DNA of 64,000 bases from Atherinomorus stipes (Eukaryota > Chordata > Actinopteri > Atheriniformes > Atherinidae), in assembly GCA_023101725.1 (NCBI GenBank), contig JALJCO010003418.1:95001-159000 (forward strand), in the 5' to 3' direction. Every line of letters starts with the position of its first letter. The stretch's first letter is position 1. The notes beneath the pieces are model-generated. The model made no database searches. It worked only from the letters and a program-made list of their open reading frames with translations, and was not told the DNA's origin. Of this stretch, positions 11,192 to 25,100 are shown piece after piece. The position numbers and the translations under genes are program-made.

Positions 11192-11710
11192 CTAGAAGAG
11201 AGGAAGGAATGATGAGGCAGCAGCACCGGATCTACCGTCCACGTGTTATAAGCCGGAATATGCCAAAAGCTTTCTCCGAATGAATCCATGTGGTACTTTC
11301 GGCCATTAGTCGTGTCTGCAGTGAAGGAGGAAGACTTGAGTTGGTTTTAGTCGGCGTCTATCTGAGCTGCTTCACAGCTGTGTTACAACCTGGACACTGA
11401 TGTGAAGAGGAAGAAACCGTGAGCCAGAAAAGGCTTGTATGATCAGACGGGACTGAGGATCTTACCGAGTAGGGCTCGAAAATCAAATCCAAGAAATTCG
11501 GATCATGATTTTTCAAATCGGAAGTTTAAATGATTCGTTTTAATATTTGTTTAAAAACCAAACTAAACATGAAAAAGTGGCAAATCAAAGAATCGCAACT
11601 TAATCTGAATTTCTGATGATAAAATATGAGGTCGTTTAGGAAAGAACTCCTCTTCCTCAAGTATTGTACTCATCATTATTATTTTTATTTATATTTTTTC
11701 CTTTTGTGTG

Positions 11711-11930
<220 letters not shown>

Positions 11931-11937
11931 TATATAT

Positions 11938-12418
11938 ACAGTATATAGTCATCCTCAAAATGATTTATATCCTCCAATTAAAGGCTAAATTCACAATAGT
12001 AATTTAGATAACAAGAAACTAACAAAACGAATGATAAATAAAAATTTACAAAATTATAATTCAGTGAAACAAAAATTGGTTTTGAATTGTGGTTGAAAAT
12101 AAAAATAAAACAAACAAACAAACGGCCCCTGACACAGTAAAGCATCTCTCCATGATCAGGGACAAACATACCTGTCAACAAAACAAAGGTGTTGCTCAAC
12201 AACATTTTAGCGTTGGAGCTCCATCATGTTTGTTTACTTGTTTTATTTTTTGTTTGTTCGTTTTTAATATTTCTGTTGAACCATTATTGATATCAGAGTT
12301 ATGATTTTCAAAGATTTTTTAAATTTATTGTTTTGTCAATTTCATCTCGTTTCATTGAGAAATGATGTTTTCCGTCTGTTTTTGGAGGGTTTGAGTCATT
12401 CTGAGGACGACTGTATAT
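11938..12418 (+). mobile_element. Tc1/mariner-type MITE, copy 1
   Basis: The left end reads AGTCATCCTCAAAATGA and the right end, reversed, reads AGTCGTCCTCAGAATGA, giving a TIR of about 17 bases with TA at both borders. The interior is AT-rich and holds TTGAATTGTGGTTGA and TTTTTAATATTTCTGTTGA blocks shared with copies at 13976, 54551 and 55145. No coding capacity is seen. Assignment to Tc1/mariner rests on the TA borders. Confidence 0.7.
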
Positions 12419-12845
12419 CATTGTTACTGTAGTTGGTTTTCTCTTTCGTTTTTTTGTTTGTTGTTTTTTATTTTTTTCTCATTATGTATAGAGATATTAG
12501 TGATGTCATTGTGTTGTATGTGAATATTCTCATGTTAAAAAAGCTCTTAAAGGGGAAATGAAAATAAAGCCAAACAAAAACCAGCGGTTAAGAATGCAAT
12601 CAGGAGAAAAGCATACGGTTCCAGCCCTGCTGTGAAGATGAAGTAAAACGTTCCACATGATTTTGTCCTCTTCAATCTCCAAACAATCCTGCGCTTTTAA
12701 TCTTTATTGCTGGATCGGAGAGCGTTTTTCCCTCTCAGATTGTGCTAAAGACTTTCTGATTCCATCAAATGAACCAACATCACAGCAAGAATGTTTGTGA
12801 GCAAAGATATTAGATTCATATCTGAGATATAATATATATATATAC
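12419..12845. other. fez1 intron, no feature recognised
   Basis: AT-rich intron sequence with T runs near 12449-12480 and a short ATATAT tract at 12832-12842, directly before the donor of coding exon 3. I see no gene, RNA or array. Confidence 0.6.
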
Positions 12846-12932
12846 CTGATCTGCTGTGATGAGAGGCTCTTCATTCAGGCAGCTGGCGTTATCGTTCTTC
12901 TCATTCATTTCTTCTTCCTCTTTTTCATGAAT
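12846..12932 (-). CDS. fez1: fez1 coding exon 3
   Basis: 87-nt exon of exactly 29 codons, too short to show as a long open frame. It encodes IHEKEEEEMNEKNDNASCLN then EEPLITADQ, residues 139-167. Human FEZ1 has IHEKEEEEFNEKSENDSGIN then EEPLLTADQ, so identification is secure. The acceptor is ATCTGCAG (12933-12940 on this strand) and the donor CAG|GTATA starts at 12845. Phase 0 on both sides, so skipping this exon would keep the frame. Confidence 0.94.
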
Positions 12933-13489
12933 CTGCAGATCAGGACACAAAATACGACCCGGACATTTACCACATCCCCTGCTTGACCTTAAATCCTCCT
13001 ACGTGCTTCAACCGTAAACAAGAACACATAAAACAGTCCCCCCCCGTCTGGTTTTCAACCGTCTGAAAGTCTAAAGCTTGAATATCGCAGTCCTTAAAGT
13101 CTTTCAACTTCTCATTTAGAAATGATTACAATCAAGGTCATTGATAAAACTTTACACAAGTTAATAAAGACAACCAATTTTTAACAAATGAATGTTGAAA
13201 AATAGAACAATTGACCATGACTTGAAGCTGAAGTTGAAGTTTTTAGCTGATGTCATTCTGCTCCACACGTTTGTGACGGATTTCTGAGACATGTTCGTGT
13301 CCATCAGGCTGGGAAAGGTTACGTAACCACCCGAGTTTGGCTTGCACCAAAAAACGCCCGACTGACGAACGAAGAAAAGTCCCGACCAAATCAGAGACGA
13401 GCACTTTGTGATGGACGATTTGAGCTCTGACGGTGGCTGATGTGAGGCTGACTCTGAGGAAAGCATCGCTGCCAGTCGGCACGTTTCAA

Positions 13490-13555
13490 GCTTCAAATTC
13501 ATTCGTTCATTTTCTGTAGACTTTCTGTCCCATTCAGGGTCGCAGCGGTTGCTGA
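13490..13555 (-). repeat. Dispersed-repeat 3' tail, copy 1
   Basis: On the minus strand it reads GCGACCCTGAATGGGACAG then a few bases and CAGAAAATGAACGAATGAA. This is a widespread fish repeat ending with a short (GAATG)-like tail. A second copy occurs at 35110-35242. The parent family is not identified. Confidence 0.5.
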
Positions 13556-13975
13556 TCAACTTATCTAACTTTAGACTAAAATCATGCAGTTATGATTGAT
13601 TCAGTTAAAGCCTGGCTATCAGCTGGCACAATCACATTCTCATAACAAATGTATGTGCACGCTCGTGCACGCTCGTGCACTCTCCAGATCCTAAAAACAA
13701 TATTCACCAAAAAGTCCCAAAACGTGATCTTTAGACTTTTATGTTCGGAAGAACAACATGCTGAGTTGAGTCCTGGCCTCCATCAGAAAAGGTCCAAACC
13801 CCCACTTATAAAGACTGTTGCTGGTTCTGATCCATCCAAACATTTATATCATCAATATCACTGGCGTTGATATTGATTGATACTAAAATAATAATTAATG
13901 GGCAGCACGTTTTTTTTACACTTTTATCACTTTTATTTAATTTTACACTTAAATCAATGGAAATGAACATATGCA

Positions 13976-14360
13976 TACAGACAGTCGTCCTCAAAATTGT
14001 TCACACCCTCCAATTTTAGAAAAGGCTAAATTTACAATAGTAATTGAAATAACAAGAAACTAAAGAAAATAATGGTTTAGTGAAATGAAATATTGTTTTT
14101 GAATTGTGGTTGAGGTGTAGAAACATTACAGAAACACCTGACTGCAGTTTTTCCTCAAAGTCTTGCTCAACATACTAGCTTCGAAGCCCCGTCACGCTTG
14201 TTTTACTTTTTGTGTGTTTGTTTTTAATATTTCTTTCAAATCACGATTCAAAATCAACGTCATGATTTTCAAAGAATTTTTATTTATTATTACTTTTGTC
14301 AATTTCATCTTATGTTACTGACAGCTGATTTTTCCTTTTTCATTTTGAGGGTACACAGTG
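13976..14360 (+). mobile_element. Tc1/mariner-type MITE, copy 2
   Basis: Starts CAGTCGTCCTCAAAATTG and shares the CTAAATTTACAATAGTAATT, AACAAGAAACTAA and TTGAATTGTGGTTGA blocks with copy 1. The right end is decayed: it stops near CATTTTGAGGG without the final GACGACTG, so the copy is probably immobile. Confidence 0.65.
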
Positions 14361-14982
14361 AAATCCCCAGCGTTACATTTGAGTTGTTAAATCATAGAAT
14401 TACTCTGAAAGAGTTAATTACACCAGTGAGAGTAAAATGATCACCAGTGCTGGTGAAAATTTTGTTGTTGTTGTTTATTTAGCACATGTTAAAATTTAAC
14501 AATCACTGATCCAGGAACTTCTTTTTGAAAAGGAAAAATTGACTCTATCAAGTGTAACTAAGTGCACCCAGGAAGACTCCGCCCTCTTTGGCTTGAATAT
14601 TTCCCATCATGCTTTGTGACCTGATAACTGTCTTAGCAAAAAGCGATTCTCCACAAGTGTCACAAATTCTGTGACACGAGTAGCGGCTCGGCCCGCAGCT
14701 CTGTTCACGATGGGATAAATGTCATCATCGCAACGTCATTCACCTGCACGAACTCCACACGGCAAAAATCATTCACGTCCGACTGATGTTTGGCAACAAA
14801 ACATTAGTGAAATGAAGGAGTTTGTGGCAGATAATGATTATTTAGAGGCTGCACGTGCTTTCTGCATCACTTCCATCATATGGGACATACGCTGATCTGG
14901 AGGATCTAAATATCTGCTGAAGGAATTCAAGTTACACCAAAACTGTCTGGATGAGGAATGAACGGATAGTTTTAAAAACGAT
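14361..14982. other. Unassigned fez1 intron sequence
   Basis: No exon or array seen. The stretch GTAATTCTATGATTTAACAAC (reverse) and AGTGAAATCCCCAGCG resembles decayed transposon sequence, but I could not define its ends. Confidence 0.5.
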
Positions 14983-14985
14983 ATA

Positions 14986-15061
<76 letters not shown>
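14983..15061. repeat. (TA)n microsatellite, about 78 bp
   Basis: Pure TA apart from an initial ATGTATATA. It lies in the fez1 intron between coding exons 2 and 3. Confidence 0.95.
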
Positions 15062-15062
<1 letters not shown>

Positions 15063-15823
15063 CCTTCCTGAGACAGAAGGGGTATTCTCCTGGTTTCAGA
15101 AACACGTGCTGCCTCTGCGTGTTTCTAACGTTTATCTCGGATTGAAAGCAGGACGCTGCTGAATCGCAGCACTCTGATGTAATTCATCCTCCGGACGTGA
15201 AAGCATCTGCTCTGGCCTTGACCAGCTCAAGAACACCTTGACTGTGAAATTTCTGCTGTCCAATTATTTTTGACAACTAATTAAAGGATGAGAAGAAGAG
15301 GATGAGGAGGAGGAAGATCTCTGCTGAGTGGCTGACCAGTCAACGTTGGCAAAACCCGTCTTCGGGCATAATGAGATCGTCTTAGAATGACTGAGACAGA
15401 AATGCCGTTTCAGCCCTTTCAGACTGAAAGATGTTGGCGTTGGTGTGTCTTACACATATATTTATACCAAATAAATAAACAAAAAAACTGAAACTGCTTC
15501 ACCTTATAAGCAAGCAGGAATCAGGAAAAATTAATTAGGCTTATTTTCCTCCAAGTACCCTCTTTTTTGTAAAAAGAGGGTAGATTTTACAAAATAGAAG
15601 GACACCATTGAGGATGAGGACATAGAAACGCTTTCTTGGTCAAATTATCTTCATTTGACCCTGAAATATGGAATTAAACAGTAAAACATCAGCAGCCATC
15701 TGAGTGCTGCTTCAAACTCTGCACATGTTTGTCCAGACGTCGTGGAAGCTGGAGAAACAACAGAACAGAAACCCGGAAAAAGATGTTCCTGATATAAAGT
15801 GAGAGATGGTGAGTGGTGCGTAC
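15062..15823. other. fez1 intron, no feature recognised
   Basis: Mixed sequence with a GA-rich patch near 15287-15320 and a CCTCTTTTTTGTAAAAAGAGG hairpin near 15559-15580. No coding exon or array could be supported. Confidence 0.55.
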
Positions 15824-15911
15824 CTCCTGGTCAGAAAGGTTGCCGTTGAGTCCCTCAGAGTTTGGGCCGTCCCAGGTGGAGATATAGTTGTCAGTTAGAG
15901 CATCCCACACA
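15824..15911 (-). CDS. fez1: fez1 coding exon 2
   Basis: 88-nt exon. Its first base completes residue 109 and the rest encodes VWDALTDNYISTWDGPNSEG then LNGNLSDQE, residues 110-138. Human FEZ1 has VWDALTDNYIPSLSEDWRDP then NIEALNGNCSDTE, so the start and end are conserved and the middle is shorter here. Acceptor GTTTTCCAG ends at 15912; donor GAG|GTACGC starts at 15823. The 10-kb 24-bp array begins about 190 bases beyond the acceptor. Confidence 0.93.
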
Positions 15912-16103
15912 CTGGAAAACAACACAAACACTGGTGTAAACAAAGCAAACTCCGTATAACCATTTCCCCTCTCAGACATCCAAACAAAACAAGAAGCTGG
16001 TGTCACGTCATCAGCATGCGACTCAAAGATGGAGGTCAATGTGCAGAGGAACGATCATGAGAGGGAAACAGTCCTGCATGAGTGGAATTCTGAGCAGAGA
16101 TCG

Positions 16104-19100
16104 ACATGAACTCCTCACATCATCGTGACATGAACTCCTCACATCGTCGTGACATGAACTCCTCACATCATCGTGACATGAACTCCTCACATCGTCGTGA
16201 CATGAACTCCTCACATCATCGTGACATAAACTCCTCACATCATGGTGACATGAACTCCTCACATCATGGTGACATGAACTCCTCACATCATGGTGACATG
16301 AACTCCTCACATCATGGTGACATGAACTCCTCACATCATCGTGACATGAACTCCTCACATCATCGTTACATGAACTCCTCACATCATCGCGACATGAACT
16401 CCTCACATCATCGTGACATGAACTCCTCACATTATCGCGACATGAACTCCTCACATCATCGCGACATGAACTCCTCACATCATTGTGACATGAACTCCTC
16501 ACATTATTGCGACATGAACTCCTCACATCATCGCGACATGAACTCCTCACATCATTGCGACATGAACTCCTCACATCATCGCGACATGAACTCCTCACAT
16601 CATCGTGACATGAACTCCTCACATTATCGCGACATGAACTCCTCACATCATCGCGACATGAACTCCTCACATCATTGCGACATGAACTCCTCACATCATC
16701 GCGACATGAACTCCTCACATCATCGTGACATTAACTCCTCACATTATCGCGACATGAACTCCTCACATCATCGCGACATGAACTCCTCACATCATTGCGA
16801 CATGAACTCCTCACATCATCGCGACATGAACTCCTCACATCATCGCGACATGAACTCCTCACATCATCGTGACATAAACTCACATCATCATGACATGAAC
16901 TCCTCACATCATCGTGACATGAACTCCTCCATCATGGTGACATGAACTCCTCACATCATCGTGACATGAACTCCTCACATCATCGCGACATGAACTCCTC
17001 ACATCATCGCGACATGAACTCCTCACATCATCGCGACATGAACTTCTCACATTATTGCGACATAAACTCACATCATCGTGACATGAACTCCTCACATCAT
17101 CGTGACATGAACTCCTCACATCATCGTGACATGAACTCCTCACATCATCGCGACATGAACTCCTCACATCATCATGACATGAACTCCTCACATCATCGCG
17201 ACATGAACTCCTCACATCATCATGACATGAACTCCTCACATCGTCGTGACATGAACTCCTCACATCATAGCGACATGAACTCCTCACATCATAGCGACAT
17301 GAACTCCTCACATCATCGCGACATGAACTCCTCACATCATCGTGACATAAACTCCTCACATCATCGTGACATGAACTCCTCACATCATCGTGACATACAC
17401 TCCTCACATCATCGCGACATGAACTCCTCACATCATCGTGACATAAACTCTTCACATCATTGTGACATGAACTCCTCACATCATCGTGACATGAACTCCT
17501 CACATCATCGTGACATGAACTCTTCACATCATCGTGACATGAACTCCTCACATCATCGTGACATGAACTCCTCACATCATCGTGACATGAACTCTTCACA
17601 TCATCGCGACATGAACTCCCTCACATCGTCGTGACATGAACTCCTCACATCATCGCGACATGAACTCCTCACATCATCGTGACATAAACTCCTCACATCA
17701 TCGTGACATGAACTCCTCACATCATCGTGACATGAACTCCTCACATCATCGCGAAATGAACTCCTCACATCATCGTGACATGAACTCCTCACATCATCGC
17801 GACATGAACTCCTCACATCATCGCGACATGAACTCCTCACATCATCGCGACATGAACTCCTCACATCATCGCGACATGAACTCCTCACATCATCGCTAAA
17901 TGAACTCCTCACATTATCGCGACATGAACTCCTCACATCATCGTGACATGAACTCCTCACATCATCGTGACATGAACTCCTCACATCATCGTGACATGAA
18001 CTCACATCATCGCGAAATGAACTCCTCACATTATCGCGACATGAACTCCTCACATCATCGCGACATGAACTCCTCACATCATCATGACATGAACTCCTCA
18101 CATCATCGCGACATGAACTCATCACATCATCGTGACATGAACTCCTCACATCATCGCGAAATGAACTCCTCACATCATCGTGACATGAACTCACATCATC
18201 GTGACATGAACTCCTCACATCATCGCGACATGAACTCCTCACATCATCGTGACATAAACTCCTCACATCATCGTGACATGAACTCCTCACATCATTGTGA
18301 CATGAACTCCTCACATCATTGTGACATGAACTCCTCACATCATCGCGACATGAACTCCTCACATCATCGCGACATGAACTCCTCACATCATCGTGACATG
18401 AACTCCTCACATCGCGAAATGAACTCACATCATCGTGACATGAACTCCTCATGTCATCGTGACATAAACTCCTCACATCATCGCGACATAAACCCTCACA
18501 TCATCGTGACATGAACTCACATCATCGTGACATGAACTCACATCATCGTGACATGAACTCCTCATGTCATCGTGACATGAACTCATCACATCATCGCGAC
18601 ATGAACTCCTCACATCATTGCGACATAAACTCCTCACATCATCGCGACATGAACTCCTCACATCATCGTCACATGAACTCCTCACATCATCGTGACATGA
18701 ACTCCTCACATCATCGTGACATGAACTCCTCACATCATCGTGACATGAACTCCTCACATCATTGCGACATAAACTCCTCACATCATCGTGACATGAACTC
18801 ACATCATCGTGACATGAACTCACATCATCGTGACATGAACTCCTCATGTCATCGTGACATGAACTCATCACATCATCGCGACATGAACTCCTCACATCAT
18901 TGCGACATAAACTCCTCACATCATCGCGACATGAACTCCTCACATCATCGTCACATGAACTCCTCACATCATCGTCACATGAACTCCTCACATCATCGTG
19001 ACATGAACTCCTCACATCATCGTGACATGAACTCCTCACATCATTGCGACATAAACTCCTCACATCATCGTGACATGAACTCCTCACATCATTGTGACAT

Positions 19101-22100
19101 GAACTCCTCACATCATCATAACATGAACTCCTCACATCATCGTCACATGAACTCCTCACATCATCGTGACATGAACTCCTCACATCATCGTGACATGAAC
19201 TCCTCACATCATCGTGACATGAACTCCTCACATCATTGTGACATGAACTCCTCACATCATCATAACATGAACTCCTCACATCATCGCGACATGAACTCCT
19301 CACATCATCATAACATGAACTCCTCACATCATCGCGACATAAACTCCTCACATCATCGCGACATGAACTCCTCACATCATCGTGACATAAACTCCTCACA
19401 TCATCGCAACATGAACTCCTCACATCATCGTGACATGAACTCCTGACATCATAGTGACATAAACTCACATCATCATGACATGAACTCCTCACATCATCGT
19501 GACATGAACTCCTCACATCATCACGACACGAACTCCTCACATCATCATGACATGAACTCCTCACATCATCACGACACGAACTCCTCACATCATCATGACA
19601 TGAACTCCTCACATCATCGTGACATGAACTCCTCACATCATCGCGACATGAACTCCTCACATCATCATGACATGAACTCCTCACATCATCACGACACGAA
19701 CTCCTCACATCATCATGACATGAACTCCTCACATCATCGCGACATGAACTCCTCACATCATCGTGACATAAACTCCTCACATCATCGCGACATGAACTCC
19801 TCACATCTCGCGACATGAATTCCTCACATCATCGCGACATAACCCCTCACATCATCGCGACATGAACTCCTCACATTATCGCGACATGAACTCCTCACAT
19901 CATCGTGACATGAACTCCTGACATCATCGTGACATGAACTCCTAACATCATCACGACACAAACTCCTCACATCATCATGACATGAACTCCTCACATCATC
20001 GCGACATGAACTCCTCACATCATCGCGACATGAACTCCTCACATCATCGTGACATGAACTCCTCACATCATCGCGAAATGAACTCCTCACATTATCGCGA
20101 TATGAACTCCTCACATCATCGTGACATGAACTACTCACATCATCGCGAAATGAACTCCTCACATTATCGCGACATGAACTCCTCACATCATCGCGACATG
20201 AACTCCTCACATCATCATGACATGAACTCCTCACATCATCGCGACATGAACTCCTCACATCATCGTGACATGAACTCCTCACATCATCGTGACATGAACT
20301 CCTCACATCATCGCGAAATGAACTCCTCACATTATCGCGATATGAACTCCTCACATCATCGTGACATGAACTACTCACATCATCGCGACATGAACTCCTC
20401 ACATCATCGCGACATGAACTCCTCACATCATCGCGACATGAACTCCTCACATCATCGTGACATGAACTCCTCACATCATCGCGACATGAACTCCTCACAT
20501 CATTGCAACATGAACTCCTCATATCATCGCGACATGAACTCCTCACATCATCGCGACATGAACTCCTCACATCATCGTGACATGAACTCCTCACATCATC
20601 GCGACATGAACTCCTCACATCATCGCGACATGAACTCCTCACATCATTGTGACATGAACTCCTCACATTATCGCGACATGAACTCCTCACATCATCGCGA
20701 CATGAACTCCTCACATCATTGCGACATGAACTCCTCACATCATCGCGACATGAACTCCTCACATCATCGTGACATGAACTCCTCACATTATCGCGACATG
20801 AACTCCTCACATCATCGCGGCATGAACTCCTCACATCATTGCGACATGAACTCCTCACATCATCGCGACATGAACTCCTCACATCATCGTGACATTAACT
20901 CCTCACATTATCGCGACATGAACTCCTCACATCATCGCGACATGAACTCCTCACATCATTGCGACATGAACTCCTCACATCATCGCGACATGAACTCCTC
21001 ACATCATCGTGACATGAACTCCTCACATCATCGTGACATAAACTCACATCATCATGACATGAACTCCTCACATCATCGTGACATGAACTCCTCACATCAT
21101 GGTGACATGAACTCCTCACATCATCGTGACATGAACTCCTCACATCATCGCGACATGAACTCCTCACATCATCGCGACATGAACTCCTCACATCATCGTG
21201 ACATGAACTCCTCACATCATCGCGACATGAACTCCTCACATCATCATGACATGAACTCCTCACATCATCGCGACATGAACTCCTCACATCATCGCGACAT
21301 GAACTCCTCACATCATCATGACATGAACTCCTCACATCGTCGTGACATGAACTCCCTCACATCATAGCGACATGAACTCCTCACATCATCGCGACATGAA
21401 CTCCTCACATCATCGTGACATAAACTCCTCACATCATCGTGACATGAACTCCTCACATCATCGTGACATACACTCCTCACATCATCGCGACATGAACTCC
21501 TCACATCATCGTGACATAAACTCTTCACATCATCGTGACATGAACTCCTCACATCATCGTGACATGAACTCCTCACATCATCGTGACATGAACTCTTCAC
21601 ATCATCGTGACATGAACTCCTCACATCATCGTGACATGAACTCCTCACATCATCGTGACATGAACTCTTCACATCATCGTGACATGAACTCCTCACATCA
21701 TCGTGACATGAACTCCTCACATCATCGTGACATGAACTCTTCACATCATCGCGACATGAACTCCTCACATCGTCGTGACATGAACTCCTCACATCATCGC
21801 GACATGAACTCCTCACATCATCGTGACATGAACTCCTCACATCATCGTGACATGAACTCCTCACATCATCGTGACATGAACTCTTCACATCATCGTGACA
21901 TGAACTCCTCACATCATAGCGAAATGAACTCCTCACATCATCGTGACATGAACTCCTCACATCATCGTGACATGAACTCCTCACATCATCGCGACATGAA
22001 CTCCTCACATCATCGCGACATGAACTCCTCACATCATCGCTAAATGAACTCCTCACATCATCGCGACATGAACTCCTCACATCATCGTGACATGAACTCC

Positions 22101-25100
22101 TCACATCATCGTGACATGAACTCCTCACATCATCGTGACATGAACTCACATCATCGCGAAATGAACTCCTCACATTATCGCGACATGAACTCCTCACATC
22201 ATCGCGACATGAACTCCTCACATCATCATGACATGAACTCCTCACATCATCGCGACATGAACTCATCACATCATCGTGACATGAACTCCTCACATCATCG
22301 CGAAATGAACTCCTCACATCATCGTGACATGAACTCACATCATCGTGACATGAACTCCTCACATCATCGTGACATGAACTCCTCACATCATTGTGACATG
22401 AACTCCTCACATCATTGTGACATGAACTCCTCACATCATCGCGACATGAACTCCTCACATCATCGCGACATGAACTCCTCACATCATCGTGACATGAACT
22501 CCTCACATCGCGAAATGAACTCCTCACATTATCGCGACATAAACTCCTCACATCATCGTGACATGAACTCACATCATCGTGACATGAACTCACATCATCG
22601 TGACATGAACTCCTCACATCATTGTGACATAAACTCCTCATGTCATCGTGACATAAACTCCTCACATCATCGCGACATAAACTCCTCACATCATCGTGAC
22701 ATGAACTCACATCATCGTGACATGAACTCACATCATCGTGACATGAACTCCTCACATCATTGTGACATAAACTCCTCATGTCATCGTGACATGAACTCAT
22801 CACATCATCGCGACATGAACTCCTCACATCATTGCGACATAAACTCCTCACATCATCGCGACATGAACTCCTCACATCATCGTCACATGAACTCCTCACA
22901 TCATCGTGACATGAACTCCTCACATCATCGTGACATGAATTTCTCACATCATCGTGACATGAACTCCTCACATCATTGTGACATGAACTCCTCACATCAT
23001 CGTGACATGAACTCCTCACATCATCGCGACATGAACTCCTCACATCATCGTGAAATGAACTCCTCACATCAACGTGACATAAACTCCTCACATCATCGTG
23101 ACATAAACTCCTCACGTCATCGTACAGATTAACTCCTCACATCATCGCGACATGAACTCCTCACATCATCGTACAGATTAACTCCTCACATCATCGTACA
23201 GATTAACTCCTCACATCATCGTGACATAAACTCCTCACATCATCGTGACATAAACTCCTTACGTCATCGTACAGATTAACTCTTCACATCATCGCGACAT
23301 GAACTCCTCACATCATCGCGACATGAACTCCTCACATCATCGTGACATGAACTCCTCACATCATCGCGACATGAACTCCTCACATCATCGTGACATGAAC
23401 TCCTCACATCATCGCAAAATGAACTCCTCACATTATCGCAACATAAACTCACATCATCGTGACATAAACTCCTCACATCATCGCGACATAAACTCCTCAC
23501 ATCATCGTGACATGAACTCACATCATCGTGACATGAACTCACATCATCGTGACATGAACTCCTCACATCATTGTGACATAAACTCCTCATGTCATCGTGA
23601 CATGAACTCATCACATCATCGCGACATGAACTCCTCACATCATCGCGACATGAACTCCTCACATCATCGTGACATGAACTCCTCACATCATCGTGACATG
23701 AACTCCTCACATCATCGTGACATGAACTCCTCACATCATCGTGACATGAACTCCTCACATCATCGTGACATGAACTCCTCACATCATCGTGACATGAACT
23801 CCTCACATCATCGCGACATGAACTCCTCACATCATCGTGAAATGAACTCCTCACATCAACGTGACATAAACTCCTCACATCATCGTGACATAAACTCCTC
23901 ACGTCATCGTACAGATTAACTCCTCACATCATCGCGACATGAACTCCTCACATCATCGTACAGATTAACTCCTCACATCATCGTGACATAAACTCCTCAC
24001 ATCATCGTGACATAAACTCCTTACGTCATCGTACAGATTAACTCCTCACATCATCGTGACATGAACTCCTCACATTATCGTGACATAAACTCTTCACATC
24101 ATCGTACAGATTAACTCCTCACATCATCGTGACATAAACTCCTCACATCATCGTGACATAAACTCCTTACGTCATCGTACAGATTAACTCCTCACATCAT
24201 CGTGACATAAACTCCTCACGTCGTCGTACAGATTAACTCCTCACATCATCGTGACATAAACTCCTCACATCATCGTGACATGAACTCCTCACATCATCGT
24301 GACATAAACTCCTCACATCGTCGTGACATAAACTCCTCACATCATCGTGACATAAACTCCTCACGTCATCGTACAGATTAACTCCTCACATCATCGTGAC
24401 ATAAACTCCTCACGTCATCGTGAAATGAACTCCTCACATCAACGTGACATAAACTCCTCACATCAACGTGACATAAACTCCTCACATCATGGTGACATAA
24501 ACTCCTCACATCATGGTGACATAAACTCCTCACGTCGTCGTACAGATTAACTCCTCACATCATCGTGACATAAACTCCTCACGTCGTCGTACAGATTAAC
24601 TCCTCACATCATCGTGACATAAACTCCTCACATCATCGTGACATAAACTCCTCACGTCATCGTACAGATTAACTCCTCACATCATCGTGACATAAACTCC
24701 TCACATCATAGTGACATAAACTCCTCACGTCATCGTACAGATTAACTCCTCACATCATCGCGACATGAACTCCTCACATCATCGTACAGATTAACTCCTC
24801 ACATCATCGTACAGATTAACTCCTCACATCATTGTGACATAAACTCCTCACATCATCGTGACATAAACTCCTTACGTCATCGTACAGATTAACTCCTCAC
24901 ATCATCGTGACATGAACTCCTCACATTATCGTGACATAAACTCCTCACGTCATCGTACAGATTAACTCCTCACATCATCGTGACATAAACTCCTTACGTC
25001 ATCGTACAGATTAACTCCTCACATCATCGTGACATGAACTCCTCACATCATCGTGACATAAACTCCTCACGTCATCGTACAGATTAACTCCTCACATCAT

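Noticed and set aside
16023..23919. Open frames of up to 599 codons with MNSSHHRD or RSSCHDDV repeats
   Set aside because: Direct translation of the 24-bp array. Frames end only where unit length slips, and both strands are open.
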